Below are positions 35,685 through 45,049 of a stretch of 64,000 nt of DNA, one piece after another. Source of the DNA: CAIKHN01 sp964394565. GTDB lineage: Bacteria > Patescibacteriota > Patescibacteriia > UBA9934. Positions within the stretch are counted from its first letter, which is position 1. Every line of letters starts with the position of its first letter. The stretch spans positions 40,965 through 104,964 of the forward strand of contig CAYMYA010000001.1 of NCBI GenBank assembly GCA_964394565.1. Direction: 5' to 3'. The position numbers were made by a program, and so were the translations under genes. Under the pieces are notes generated by a model. That model saw only the letters and a program-made list of their open reading frames with translations. It was not told where the DNA came from and did not search any database.

Positions 35685-36337
35685 TACATCGGAGAGACCA
35701 CAATCACGAATTCGCCGCGGGAGCTAGTTTGCTCAAGATCTGCGAGAATGGTTTCTGCGGTTCCACGGTATATTGTCTCATGAATTTTTGTAAGCTCGCG
35801 GAACACAACAAGGTGACGGTGCAGCGGCGCAAGCTGTTCCAATGTTTTCACAATACGGTGCGTGGATTCATACAACACCACAGCATGCGCAATACCGCCG
35901 ACCTCTCCAAAAAACTTCTCCCTCCCCTTTTTATTCGGCGGAAACCCCAGAAATGTAAACCGATCAAGTGCAATCCCTGCAACAGAAAGCGCCGCAATAA
36001 TTGCCGAGGCTCCAGGAATTGGCACGACCTTCACGCCCGCAGCAACCGCGTCTGCAACCAAGAACCCCCCGGGATCCGATATGCCGGGTGTACCAGCGTC
36101 CGTCACAAGCGCCATCGTTACACCACCCACGAGCTCATCCACAATCTTCTTTCGGGCTAGCACATCCGTGTGCTCATGAAACGCGCGGAGTGATGGGCGA
36201 ATGTTCAAGCTCGCCATGAGCTTTGATGTGACCCGCGTATCTTCACACAACACCACATCGACATCGTCCAAAATTGCCCGCGCGCGTTCGGTAATATCCC
36301 CAAGGTTTCCAATTGGTGTTGCGACGATGTAAAGCAT
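35684..36337 (-). CDS. rsmI: 16S rRNA 2'-O-methyltransferase RsmI
   Basis: Methylates the 2'-OH of C1402 in 16S rRNA (E. coli numbering) using S-adenosylmethionine. The 217-residue tetrapyrrole-methylase-fold protein starts MLYIVATPIGNLGDITERA and shows CEDTRVTSKL, LVTDAGTPGISDPG, PGASAIIAALSVAG and the VLYESTHRI signature, all diagnostic. It lacks the extra C-terminal domain of the E. coli protein, which is common in short forms. Confidence 0.95.
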   Translation of the reverse strand: MLYIVATPIGNLGDITERARAILDDVDVVLCEDTRVTSKLMASLNIRPSLRAFHEHTDVLARKKIVDELVGGVTMALVTDAGTPGISDPGGFLVADAVAAGVKVVPIPGASAIIAALSVAGIALDRFTFLGFPPNKKGREKFFGEVGGIAHAVVLYESTHRIVKTLEQLAPLHRHLVVFRELTKIHETIYRGTAETILADLEQTSSRGEFVIVVSPM

Positions 36338-36351
36338 AAGGTGGAAGGGCT

Positions 36352-36376
36352 GGATCTCCGCCTACGCGGGGATGAC
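36352..36376. repeat. Palindromic repeat, family 1, copy 3
   Basis: GGATCTCCGCCTACGCGGGG followed by ATGAC, between rsmI and the DUF3179 gene; same family as the element inside atpG. Confidence 0.65.
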
Positions 36377-36411
36377 TGGTTGGTGCAGGGATGATTGAAA
36401 AAAAATGAACG

Positions 36412-37575
36412 TTACTCGGTGAGGGGAGTTGTGGCTTCGGTTACGGGCTCGACGGGAACTTTCGTGATGACTGCGGCCCATGTTGGGTGCAGTGCCGCAA
36501 TGCAGCCCCAAAACCCGCGAGTGACTTGGTACTGCAACAAGTGCGTGCCGTTCTCGTCACCAGAAATTGCTTCGCCGTACACACTCCACACGCTTCCCGT
36601 TGCATCATCCGTCAGACGTTTTTTCTCAAAATCGTACGAGAACGTCCGATCTCCGGTCTGAAATACCCGTGCTTCACCTGTGCTGTAATCGTACACCGCA
36701 ATCACTTTCTCATCCCCGAGATACGCGATATTTATACCCGTTCCCTGCAAAACTTTATCCGCAAAGGCAAGGCCGTTCGTTCCGTCTGTCACCCCATATA
36801 CGACCCATTTTGAAGTAAAACTTGACGACGTATAATTCATCGGAAAGTACATCCCTTCCGACGTATCGTATGAATTATACGGATGACGAGCGTAATCACG
36901 CACAACCCCGGTGTCCGTTGAGAGCACTAAGCCAGATGGATACGCGCGCTTCCAATCATCCCACGTCATCATATGCGACGGGATCACGCTGAGTGATGTA
37001 CCGATCATTGGCCCTTGCACCGCAGTGCCAAGCCCCTGAATCCACAACGATGCTGTGTGTGCATCTCGGAACACCGTGTTGTTGTTGTACACCTGCCCGG
37101 TTGCAGAAAATGTCGTCACCACGCCATCAACCGTGCGATCATACACCATTCCTGTGGCGCACAACGGACAATACGTGATCGCGATATCCTTCCCGCCCCA
37201 ACTATCGTTCACCACACCATGCCAGTTTAAAATTTGAACAGGATAAAACCGATGTTCGCCATTGATGGAAAGGTCGATGCCGTATAAATCGTCCGCAAGT
37301 ATTGCATCAGACGCGAGCACGGATGTGTATTTTGGGTTTGTGAGCGCAGGAATACCGCCGTCAACGACACCGCTGTTATAGAGTTCATCTCCGGGGACCA
37401 ACGACGTGACGCCCCCGCGCGTAACCGCTGAAGCATATAGCCCACCGTCCAGGTTTGGCCATGCCGCATCTGCAATACGCTTTGCGTCATACACCTGATA
37501 TGCAGCAAACGCCGCACCAATCACCACCACCATCCCAAAAAATGAAAGGATTTTGCGCTTTTGTCGTTCAGTCAT
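36412..37575 (-). CDS. DUF3179 domain protein, membrane-anchored
   Basis: A 387-residue protein with one N-terminal helix (about residues 9-27) and a large extracytoplasmic DUF3179 domain. The family signature is clear: HRFYPVQILNWHGVVND, ITYCPLCATGMVYDR, SATGQVYNNNTVFRD, SLWIQGLGTAVQG and WKRAYPSGLVLS. The paired cysteines in CPLC suggest a metal or redox site, but the family function is unknown. The ATG at 37575 lies four bases behind the predicted transcript start. It is divergent from ahpC, with overlapping promoters. Confidence 0.88.
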   Translation of the reverse strand: MTERQKRKILSFFGMVVVIGAAFAAYQVYDAKRIADAAWPNLDGGLYASAVTRGGVTSLVPGDELYNSGVVDGGIPALTNPKYTSVLASDAILADDLYGIDLSINGEHRFYPVQILNWHGVVNDSWGGKDIAITYCPLCATGMVYDRTVDGVVTTFSATGQVYNNNTVFRDAHTASLWIQGLGTAVQGPMIGTSLSVIPSHMMTWDDWKRAYPSGLVLSTDTGVVRDYARHPYNSYDTSEGMYFPMNYTSSSFTSKWVVYGVTDGTNGLAFADKVLQGTGINIAYLGDEKVIAVYDYSTGEARVFQTGDRTFSYDFEKKRLTDDATGSVWSVYGEAISGDENGTHLLQYQVTRGFWGCIAALHPTWAAVITKVPVEPVTEATTPLTE

Positions 37576-37585
37576 AGTTGAAAGG

Positions 37586-37614
37586 ATTGTAACGAAATTC
37601 CCATAAAAGAACAA
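37586..37614 (-). promoter_or_regulatory. Promoter of the DUF3179 gene
   Basis: Minus-strand TTGTTC (37609-37614), 17 bp, TACAAT (37586-37591). Its -35 box lies inside the ahpC promoter, so the two divergent promoters overlap and may exclude each other. Confidence 0.55.
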
Positions 37615-37626
37615 CCTTGCTACAAT
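37598..37626 (+). promoter_or_regulatory. Promoter of ahpC
   Basis: TTCCCA (37598-37603), 17 bp, TACAAT (37621-37626) with TG at the extended -10 position. Leader about 25 bases. Confidence 0.55.
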
Positions 37627-37657
37627 CGACGTGTCCCTTTTGTTCTTAGACATTCCT

Positions 37658-38182
37658 ATGATTTCTCTTAATAAGCCCGCACCAGATTTTCACAACGTCA
37701 CCGCATACCAAAAAGGCGAGTTCATAAAAGTGAGTTTGAATACGTACAAAGGAAGCTGGGTCGTACTCTTCTTTTACCCACGCGACTTCACATTTATTTG
37801 CCCGACAGAAATTAAAGGGTTCCAAAAGCACGAAGCCGACTTTGCCAAACTTGGCGCGAAAGTGATTGGCGCAAGCACGGATAGCGAGTGGAGCCACAAA
37901 ACATGGTTCGAGCGCGATCTCCCAGAAGTGGCGTATCCCATTCTTGCGGATACCACCCAGCGCGTTTCGCGCGACTACGGCGTGTTGAATGAAGACGACG
38001 GCAGCTCAGACCGAGGCTTGTTCATCATCGACCCTGAAGGCATCGTGAAGTACGCCCTTGCCTCCGCCGGCTCCGTCGGCCGCTCCGTCAAGGAAGTCCT
38101 CCGCGTCCTCACCGCCCTCCAATCCGGCGAACTCTGCCCCGTCGAATGGGAACCAGGTGAAGGGACATTGGGAAAAGCGTAA
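37658..38182 (+). CDS. ahpC: Typical two-cysteine peroxiredoxin, AhpC type
   Basis: A 174-residue peroxidase that detoxifies peroxides. The peroxidatic cysteine is in DFTFICPTEIKGF near residue 49 and the resolving cysteine in SGELCPVEWEPGE near the C-terminus, the arrangement of typical dimeric two-cysteine enzymes. The ATG at 37658 gives MISLNKPAPDFHN. No AhpF reductase is in the window. It is a single-gene unit with its own promoter and a strong terminator. Confidence 0.94.
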   Translation: MISLNKPAPDFHNVTAYQKGEFIKVSLNTYKGSWVVLFFYPRDFTFICPTEIKGFQKHEADFAKLGAKVIGASTDSEWSHKTWFERDLPEVAYPILADTTQRVSRDYGVLNEDDGSSDRGLFIIDPEGIVKYALASAGSVGRSVKEVLRVLTALQSGELCPVEWEPGEGTLGKA

Positions 38183-38185
38183 GAC

Positions 38186-38219
38186 AAAAAACGTCCTCGA
38201 AATTTCGAGGACGTTTTTA
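38186..38219 (+). terminator. Rho-independent terminator of ahpC
   Basis: A perfect 34-bp palindrome: ACGTCCTCGAAA/TTTCGAGGACGT flanked by A5 and T5, starting 4 bp after the ahpC stop. It can also stop transcripts arriving from the other side. Confidence 0.95.
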
Positions 38220-38357
38220 TTTAATCACATTATTGGCAATTTTGAGTCAATTGTTTTTTATTGAACTATATTAAAGGTATTTCCATCCTACCTCTTCCCA
38301 TCAGACTCGCACCCAGACTGTGTGGCTCTTTTGTGGGAATTCTCAACAACTTCAATC

Positions 38358-41300
38358 TCACTTTTTCGGTTTCCGGAGCACAGTGGCACGTTCCGCTTTA
38401 AACGCTTCCCGAGCTCCAGGCTTTCCAGATTTAGCATCTCTCTGAAGTACGCCGTATTTCTGATAACCTCGAAGACTCTTTACAAACTTGGACATATCCG
38501 TGATCACAACCGATCCCGCACCATTGTCCTCGATAAGAATCCCCATATATCCCAAAAGCCTTTGATAATTAGCAAAAGCTTCTGGTGCGAGTTTTCCTCC
38601 ATCCCTATCCATGACATTTATTGTTCGATTAATAACGTATTCGATTTCATCCTTTAATCTTTCGAGGTCCTCTGGAAGATCATAGTTCCGATTTTCTGCA
38701 TCTTCCATCGATAACTTTCTCACTGCATCATCAAATGCACTAAAACCTTTAGACCATTGCTCAATAGGCGACAAACCCTTTTTTACCAATGCATCAATCG
38801 CACGACGTGCAGAGGTATAAAGACGAGAAACACGCGCTCCAGCAAACTTCACCACACCTTGGTTTTGTCGTGCTGTAATAATTGCTCTTCCCAAAATAAC
38901 ATCCTCACCGCCATCCGCAACTTCAGGACGATATCCCCCAACTGCCGCATATGTTGAAGCTCTAAATGCATAGTTCGCTCCACTCGATGCCATAAAACTT
39001 GAAACGCGCCTCTCACGAATCATTCGATATTGGAATAATCTTGTTCCCACATGAATTGCGGGATATTTCACATATGCCTCAGGATCCCAATCTAACTGAC
39101 CAAGCATTGCATCAATATCGGGATTTTGATCAAACTTCTGAATAAAGTTCTCAACATATTCTTCCGCAACACCAGTATTATCCGCATCATTACTTACCAT
39201 CACTAACTCCAATGCATTTTTCCCTCGTGCGGCATTTCTCAGCAACACTGCATCATTTAAAAGCTTTCGAACTAAGCTGATTCGAGCCTCACTCATTGGT
39301 AACGCAGCTATCATAACTCGGATGTTGATTTCCGGGTGATCTGCTTTAAATCGCTCAATTTCGCGTATAGTTGCATCGGCATTTAATGGATTACCTCGTT
39401 CGTCAGTTTCTGGGTAATTTACAAACAAATTGAGTTCGAATTGATTATATGAAGCACTTTGGTAGAGATAACTCTCCAAAGACTTATAGATCGCTTTTTC
39501 TTCTTGATGACCTGCTACAGGAATATTAATCGCGACCCTTGTCTCATCCAACATCTCACCTGCCTGTTGAGCCAAACGACGAACCTCATTTCGATATGTT
39601 TCGGGAAGCTTCGCAAGGTATTCCTGTGCTTCCTTATACTGATTCAATTTTGCATGTGGATTTTTTTTCAAAGTCTCCGATCGATTTCGAGCAAGCATGA
39701 CTCCAAGCATTTCTGTATCAGCAACGAGTTTGTAGTATGGAACTTTTTCCGGAAGCTCACGTCCATCGTCTTTTGTTTCAATAAGCTTTTTAAGCAGTGC
39801 CTCTTGGCCGCCCGAACCACCGGCGGACTCTACAGATCCCATGAAATACCCAGTGACGTCCATTCCTGTATGTGGATCAATTTGAGTTTCAGCCAGCTCA
39901 TCCCCACCCATAGATTTCCCAGCTTTATGCAACCGCTCCAACGGAGTGCGGGGGCGGAGTGGGAGGATTGGGGGCATGATGAGTGTTGGGGGCTGGGAGT
40001 GTGGGAGGGTGATGTGAGTGACGTGCTCTGGGATGCACTCGCCAATTTCTCGGGTGAGGACGCCTTCTTTCAAACCCTTACCAATGTGCGTGGCCAAAAT
40101 TCCCAGGTGGTGCACGCCCTTCTCATCGAACCCACGGCTCACCGCGACTTCTGCATACTTACCGAGGAACACTGCCTTCCCATCTTTCACCGCAAAGAAC
40201 GTGCGTGCAATATCCGAATCCGCAGGAATGATTGCCTGACCATGCTCATCGAACAGAATTTCAACGGCGTGATTTTGCGATGATTCATTCATTGTCAGCA
40301 CGAGCCGCAACTTCCCATTCGCCATTTCCGCGAGCGCATCCACCTCCTCAATCCCCTGCCATGAACCGTCCGACGTCATGGAGCTCATGTCCATGACGAA
40401 ATCACCATCCGCATTCACACCAGCAACCTTGCCCCAATCAAGCCCTTGCTCGTTGAAATCAAACACTGGTGACGGGGTGTCGTTCCCGAACCAAATATCG
40501 CGCTTGATTTGATTCACGTCCGGCGCATGTTCGTGTAACCAATCCCACGTCGCAACACGTTCAGTAACAATCTCTGAGTGAGTCGTGAATGTATCTGCCT
40601 CCACCAACGATGCTCCGAGCTTCCGCAGTGTTTCTGCCGATGCCGCATCGAACGTCCCGTCTGACCCAATAAACAAGCCGGACGCAATCACCTTGTGATC
40701 TGCGATGGTTTCGATTGCAAACGATCCATCTGCCTGCGGCACCAAATGCGTACCATTCGGTGTGGTAAACACGCCGTCCGCAATGCGCTCAACGTTCGGT
40801 GATCCAGCTGGGAGTAGCGGAGTGTCACCCGAAATGTACCCCTTCAGCCACGATGCAAAACGGCCAATGCTTCCGGTGACGGTTTCGTTGTCCGATGCCA
40901 ATGCCCAAATTTCGTGGGCAACATACCCAATGCCTGCACCAATCAGCGCAGTTTGAAGACCAACCTTTCTTGCACGGTTCTGCGCGTACGTCGCAAATTT
41001 CTCATTCGTTTTGCGCACGCCGCTTTCCTCGTTTCCGTAAAATTCGGTCGTCGTTTCTGCAAGAATCCTGTTGTACTCTTCTTGAAAGCCCGGTACCGCA
41101 GCACGAAGCGCCGCTTTCAACGCCATACGCGTTGCGTCTAAGTTCCGTCGTTCAACTTCCGCCTGCATGGGCGACGAGTACCGCAACAAGTCCACTTTTT
41201 CTGCGTTACTGATACGCACACGCGCTTCCATTTCTGCCAGTGCCTTCATCACGATTGCCGGATCGGCATCCGGACGCAAGGTGTTTTCTGGTGTCAAAAA

Positions 41301-42803
41301 CCCAATACCGCCGTACGCTAAGTCCTTCGCGTTGGCACGCGCCATGGCAAATTTCTGCATTTCATCGCGCCGTGGCTTTTCGGACGCATACAACTCATCG
41401 AGCTCTTTTTTAAGTTCGTACCGTCGCAACGGTCGCCACAACGGCGTGTCTTGATATTGCTTCGTCAACTCCGCACGACGTGTCGCAAGATCATCCAACT
41501 GCTCCTGGCTTAGCTCCGTGTTCACATCTCCACCAAGTGCCATCTGTCGCTCGTGGAGCGATCGCTCGCGGTTCAGCTTCCCCTTTTCTCTCCACCAGCT
41601 GTACAACCCCGTGATTGCTCCCGCGCCACCAAACGTCATCAGATTCGCCGCGGTACTGCTGAGCGCAGTGCGTCCAAGGATGTTTCCAATCGCCACGGTC
41701 GAAGCGACCGCAACAGCAAGCTCGTTTCTAAACGCGGACAAAATCCCTCCAACAACGTGCTTATCCTTCCCCCAACGCTCCAATTTCTCCAGCGCACTGT
41801 CGACAAGATTCTTCTCCCGTTCCGTTCGTGCACCGAGTTTTGCTTTACCAATTGCAAAATCAATATCAAGATCCAGATTATCGAGGCCGCCAGCGTGCAG
41901 CGCTGCCATGCGCACTTCCTCCGCAATCGCACGCAAATTATCTGCATACATCAGCCCCCGGCCTTTTGCCTCACCGGCAAGTTCGCGTGCGTCTTTAAAA
42001 ACACGTGCGCGACGAGCATCTACTTCTTCCTCGGTCATTTCTGGGTTTGCCGCGAGCTCACGCACTAACGCGTTCAGTTCGCGCTTCACCTGCAATTCTG
42101 CAGGCGTATTGCCAAATTCCTTTCGGCGTTCGCCGTCTTTTCCTTCCTGATGCAGGAACTCCTCGTGCTCCGCAAGAAATCGATCCATCACGGCACCAAT
42201 CGCGGCCCGGTGCTCCGCACGCGTTCCGCCCTTATTCGCGTAAATGTTCTTCTCCGAAACAATCTTAGTCCTTGCGCGATTCAACTCGAGCTGACGAGTA
42301 ATTTCATACCCAATATTATGCTTGAGCATTTTCGCAACAAACCCGGAAACGCCCTTGAGCTCAGCTTTCTCACGGTGTAACGCTTCTTCCGCATCGTCGG
42401 ATGCTGTCTGTTCCACACTGTCCGAATAGTCCACCATGGCATAGCGTCTTGCAAAACGTTCCTTCATGGTTTCCCTTGGTTCGTCCGGAATATCTGCAAC
42501 CGGCACAACGAGCGGCGTGTTTTCCGTGGCACGGTGGCCTTGCACGGCAGTTTCGTACCGCTCCAGACGCAATGCTGGGATTGTCATCATGCGCTTCCCA
42601 TCTGCGGAACGCAACATGACGGGTGCGTGATCGTCACCGCGAATCACGTCAACAATCCTCCACTGCTCCAACGTGCTTTCATCGCGACTTGGCAGCTCCA
42701 CAGTTTCCCCAAGTCTTCGCGCATACTTCGCTTGCGCAGCAATCTCCCTGTGGAAACGCTCGTCGAGAGCACGCGTTTTTTCTGGTTTGATACTCTGTGC
42801 CAT
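38358..42803 (-). CDS. Giant protein with C-terminal GT2-like glycosyltransferase domain
   Basis: A 1481-residue protein. The N-terminal two thirds (about 1-960) are mostly helical and charged, with a paired hydrophobic region near residues 350-395 (VVGGILSAFRNELAVAVAST, then TFGGAGAITGLYSWW) and another near 645-665, plus a beta-rich part (about 690-960). A proline and glycine rich linker (about 955-1000, SVESAGGSGGQ) leads to a GT-A domain: RVAINIPVAGHQEE near 1091, a DxD-like VSNDADNTGV near 1208, and GGEDVILGR near 1300. Base composition by eye becomes more AT-rich from the linker onward, as if two sources were joined. It starts 3 bp after the small helical gene. Sugar and acceptor are unknown; a surface or wall glycosylation role is inference. 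Confidence 0.75.
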   Translation of the reverse strand: MAQSIKPEKTRALDERFHREIAAQAKYARRLGETVELPSRDESTLEQWRIVDVIRGDDHAPVMLRSADGKRMMTIPALRLERYETAVQGHRATENTPLVVPVADIPDEPRETMKERFARRYAMVDYSDSVEQTASDDAEEALHREKAELKGVSGFVAKMLKHNIGYEITRQLELNRARTKIVSEKNIYANKGGTRAEHRAAIGAVMDRFLAEHEEFLHQEGKDGERRKEFGNTPAELQVKRELNALVRELAANPEMTEEEVDARRARVFKDARELAGEAKGRGLMYADNLRAIAEEVRMAALHAGGLDNLDLDIDFAIGKAKLGARTEREKNLVDSALEKLERWGKDKHVVGGILSAFRNELAVAVASTVAIGNILGRTALSSTAANLMTFGGAGAITGLYSWWREKGKLNRERSLHERQMALGGDVNTELSQEQLDDLATRRAELTKQYQDTPLWRPLRRYELKKELDELYASEKPRRDEMQKFAMARANAKDLAYGGIGFLTPENTLRPDADPAIVMKALAEMEARVRISNAEKVDLLRYSSPMQAEVERRNLDATRMALKAALRAAVPGFQEEYNRILAETTTEFYGNEESGVRKTNEKFATYAQNRARKVGLQTALIGAGIGYVAHEIWALASDNETVTGSIGRFASWLKGYISGDTPLLPAGSPNVERIADGVFTTPNGTHLVPQADGSFAIETIADHKVIASGLFIGSDGTFDAASAETLRKLGASLVEADTFTTHSEIVTERVATWDWLHEHAPDVNQIKRDIWFGNDTPSPVFDFNEQGLDWGKVAGVNADGDFVMDMSSMTSDGSWQGIEEVDALAEMANGKLRLVLTMNESSQNHAVEILFDEHGQAIIPADSDIARTFFAVKDGKAVFLGKYAEVAVSRGFDEKGVHHLGILATHIGKGLKEGVLTREIGECIPEHVTHITLPHSQPPTLIMPPILPLRPRTPLERLHKAGKSMGGDELAETQIDPHTGMDVTGYFMGSVESAGGSGGQEALLKKLIETKDDGRELPEKVPYYKLVADTEMLGVMLARNRSETLKKNPHAKLNQYKEAQEYLAKLPETYRNEVRRLAQQAGEMLDETRVAINIPVAGHQEEKAIYKSLESYLYQSASYNQFELNLFVNYPETDERGNPLNADATIREIERFKADHPEINIRVMIAALPMSEARISLVRKLLNDAVLLRNAARGKNALELVMVSNDADNTGVAEEYVENFIQKFDQNPDIDAMLGQLDWDPEAYVKYPAIHVGTRLFQYRMIRERRVSSFMASSGANYAFRASTYAAVGGYRPEVADGGEDVILGRAIITARQNQGVVKFAGARVSRLYTSARRAIDALVKKGLSPIEQWSKGFSAFDDAVRKLSMEDAENRNYDLPEDLERLKDEIEYVINRTINVMDRDGGKLAPEAFANYQRLLGYMGILIEDNGAGSVVITDMSKFVKSLRGYQKYGVLQRDAKSGKPGAREAFKAERATVLRKPKK

Positions 42804-42806
42804 ATA

Positions 42807-43097
42807 TTAGCTCAAATAGGACGTACGGAAATCCGCAAGCGTCGCAGAAAATACTTCTTGATAGTTTTGAATATGCGTCATGAAGAATTCACGCAACACG
42901 TCCGGCTCTGGGTTCATGTCCAACAAATCATTTAATTCCTGCACCTGTTCTGCTGACATCAGTGCGACCATTTCTGCGTTTAATCGCTCCCCCACGCGCG
43001 TGAGCAAGTCTGCGCGATACTCATCCATAATTGCTGGATCTGCGGCAATACCCTTCTCTTCCAACAAATGGTCAACGAACTGTTCAATCGTGGTCAT
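42807..43097 (-). CDS. Small helical protein preceding the giant glycosyltransferase
   Basis: A 96-residue acidic, all-helical protein from the ATG at 43097 (MTTIEQFVDHLLEEKGI). The pattern DLLTRVGERLNAEMVALMSAEQVQELNDLLD resembles small uncharacterised proteins of CPR bacteria (DUF5663-like, from memory). Only 3 bp separate it from the giant gene, so the two are likely co-translated and may interact. The longer upstream frame overlaps pepA and its terminator and is not used. Confidence 0.7.
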   Translation of the reverse strand: MTTIEQFVDHLLEEKGIAADPAIMDEYRADLLTRVGERLNAEMVALMSAEQVQELNDLLDMNPEPDVLREFFMTHIQNYQEVFSATLADFRTSYLS

Positions 43098-43136
43098 ACT
43101 GCAATGAAACAAGAGTTTGGAAAGAGTATACCAAAG

Positions 43137-43162
43137 CAAAGAGAGCCGTGCGGCTCTCTTTG
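43137..43162 (-). terminator. Terminator of pepA
   Basis: CAAAGAGAGCCG/CGGCTCTCTTTG, a perfect 12-bp stem with a two-base loop, 3 bp after the pepA stop. It separates pepA from the giant glycosyltransferase unit. Confidence 0.9.
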
Positions 43163-43165
43163 TGA

Positions 43166-44662
43166 CTAAATATTCTCCAGCAGTTCTACGAGTGTTCGTA
43201 CTCCGTGCCCTGTACCACCCTTGCCGAGGTACGAACCAACAGGTTTTTCGTAAAATGCTGGACCCGCGATATCTAAATGCACCCACGGAAGTCCATCAAC
43301 AAACTCTTCCAAAAAGAGCCCAGCAGTGAGCGATCCGCCGTAGCGATTCGTTGGAATATTCCGTAAATCTGCAATGTCAGACTCAATCATGCTCTTGTAC
43401 CGTTTCTCAAGTGGCATGCGCCACATTTTCTCCCCCGCATCCTCTGCTGCGGCAAGGACGGCATCTGCCAATTCCGTGTTGTTACTCATGAGTCCGGTGA
43501 TTTCTTCCCCGAGAGCGACGAGACATGCCCCCGTGAGCGTGGCGAGATCGACAATCGCCGTCGGCTCAAGTTTCGTGGCGTACGTCAGCGCATCCGCGAG
43601 CGTGAGGCGCCCTTCGGCATCGGTATTGAGAATCTCGATGGTTTTCCCGTTACTGGCCTTCACGATATCTCCCGGCCGAATCGCCTTTCCCGACGGCATG
43701 TTTTCCACCGCCGCAATAATGCCGTGAATTTCCACCCTTGGCTGCAACTGACCGATGACGGAGAAGAACCCCAACACCGCCGCAGCGCCCGCCATGTCGC
43801 ATTTCATGGTCATCATGGAATCCCCCGGCTTCAACGACAACCCCCCGGAATCAAATGTGACACCTTTACCCACCACCACCAACCGCTTCCGCGTTGCGCG
43901 TTCTGGAACATATTTCAGGTGAATGAACTTGAGTGGTGTATCTGAACCGTCGTCCACCGCAGTGTACGCGCCCATACCGAGCGCTTCACATTCCTCGCGG
44001 TCTAGCACCGTGAGGGAAATATTCTTTCCCCCTTCTTTTGCAATGCGCTCTGCAGCCTCTGCAAGTGCCGACGGCGTCATGACTTTTGCCGGCATGTTCA
44101 CCAAATCTCGCGCAATGTTCACGCCCGATGCAATCGCGTTGCCACGTTCCACAGCTTTCCGCACGCGCAGCACGTCTTTGCCATGCGCAATACACAACGT
44201 CATCTCTTTCATGCGTCGCGAGGCATTCTTCGGCTTATACGCGTCAAACGCGTAATCCGCGAGCTGTGCCGCAACGACCATAGCTTCTGCAACATGGGCA
44301 ACATCACCATCTCCTGATACCGGAATTTCTACCGCAAGCGTTTTCGCACCAAACCGTCGCGCAGCATTCATTGCCGTGCCGATCATTTCTCGCGCAGTTT
44401 CTAATGTCGCATCTGCAACGTCACCCATACCGATCATCAGGAGGACATGCGCGGTGCCGTGCCCAAGCTCAACCGTAACGACTTCGTTTGGCTTTGCAGA
44501 AAACTCGAGCGATTTCATTTGACGGAGCGCGCTCTTGCGAACCGTTTCAGGTAGCCGTGCAACCGCACGATCAACGGTAAACGCATCGCCGCCAAATATT
44601 GGGAGTGCAAGCGCATCCGCTTTTGCCGCAAAAAGATCGATCTTTTCACCAAGGATGTTCAT
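43166..44662 (-). CDS. pepA: Leucyl aminopeptidase (M17)
   Basis: Two-metal exopeptidase that trims N-terminal residues from peptides. The 498-residue product shows the metal-site motifs VGKGVTFDSGGLSLKPGDSM and NTDAEGRLTLADAL plus KCDMAGAAAVLG, all diagnostic. The ATG at 44662 overlaps the ferredoxin stop as ATGA. A second ATG at 44671 follows a GGAGG sequence by four bases and is an equally possible start (three residues more). Confidence 0.95.
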   Translation of the reverse strand: MNILGEKIDLFAAKADALALPIFGGDAFTVDRAVARLPETVRKSALRQMKSLEFSAKPNEVVTVELGHGTAHVLLMIGMGDVADATLETAREMIGTAMNAARRFGAKTLAVEIPVSGDGDVAHVAEAMVVAAQLADYAFDAYKPKNASRRMKEMTLCIAHGKDVLRVRKAVERGNAIASGVNIARDLVNMPAKVMTPSALAEAAERIAKEGGKNISLTVLDREECEALGMGAYTAVDDGSDTPLKFIHLKYVPERATRKRLVVVGKGVTFDSGGLSLKPGDSMMTMKCDMAGAAAVLGFFSVIGQLQPRVEIHGIIAAVENMPSGKAIRPGDIVKASNGKTIEILNTDAEGRLTLADALTYATKLEPTAIVDLATLTGACLVALGEEITGLMSNNTELADAVLAAAEDAGEKMWRMPLEKRYKSMIESDIADLRNIPTNRYGGSLTAGLFLEEFVDGLPWVHLDIAGPAFYEKPVGSYLGKGGTGHGVRTLVELLENI

Positions 44663-44970
44663 ACAATACATATTGCCTCCGTATCATGAGTGAGTTTTCG
44701 CACAATTTCGGGGATATCGTCAATGTGGACAGTTCCAAAGAGCGCTGGGGTACCGACCATTGGAACAATCATCACCGTGGGGCCTTCAACGCAACAATCC
44801 ATACACGACGCCGAAACCACACGCACGGGAATATTGGCTGCCCGTACCGCTTCCTTCAATGCGAGGCGGAGACCCGGCTCCGTCACCCCACAGGATTTCC
44901 GGCCATCCGTGCGCTGATTTTCGCACACGAAGACATAGGCTTTATACACTTTTTGGCTAATCTCATGCAT
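44659..44970 (-). CDS. Thioredoxin-like [2Fe-2S] ferredoxin
   Basis: A 103-residue protein of the thioredoxin-like ferredoxin family, seen both free and as the NuoE C-terminal domain. The cluster cysteines are placed as VFVCENQRTDGRKSCG (C-x11-C) and SASCMDCCVEGPTVMIVP (C-x3-C), the normal spacing. It carries one electron at low potential; the partner is unknown. It is translationally coupled to pepA. It might serve the complex-I-like operon at 22-26 kb, which lacks electron-input subunits, but that is speculation. Confidence 0.85.
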   Translation of the reverse strand: MHEISQKVYKAYVFVCENQRTDGRKSCGVTEPGLRLALKEAVRAANIPVRVVSASCMDCCVEGPTVMIVPMVGTPALFGTVHIDDIPEIVRKLTHDTEAICIV

Positions 44971-44976
44971 AATTGT

Positions 44977-45005
44977 TTGACGAATCGTGACTCTTCGGGC
45001 ATACT
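44977..45005 (+). promoter_or_regulatory. Promoter of the 45.05-45.33 kb small transcription unit
   Basis: TTGACG (44977-44982), 17 bp, CATACT (45000-45005). Predicted start near 45012. It is divergent from the ferredoxin gene. Confidence 0.55.
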
Positions 45006-45049
45006 CTACACCATCAAATACCCGTAACGCATAGAACTTTCACATTTGA

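Noticed and set aside
39459..40283. A 274-codon plus-strand frame within the giant glycosyltransferase gene
   Set aside because: It lies antisense to a well-supported coding region. Its Phe/Cys/Leu-rich composition reflects the complement of a charged helical protein.
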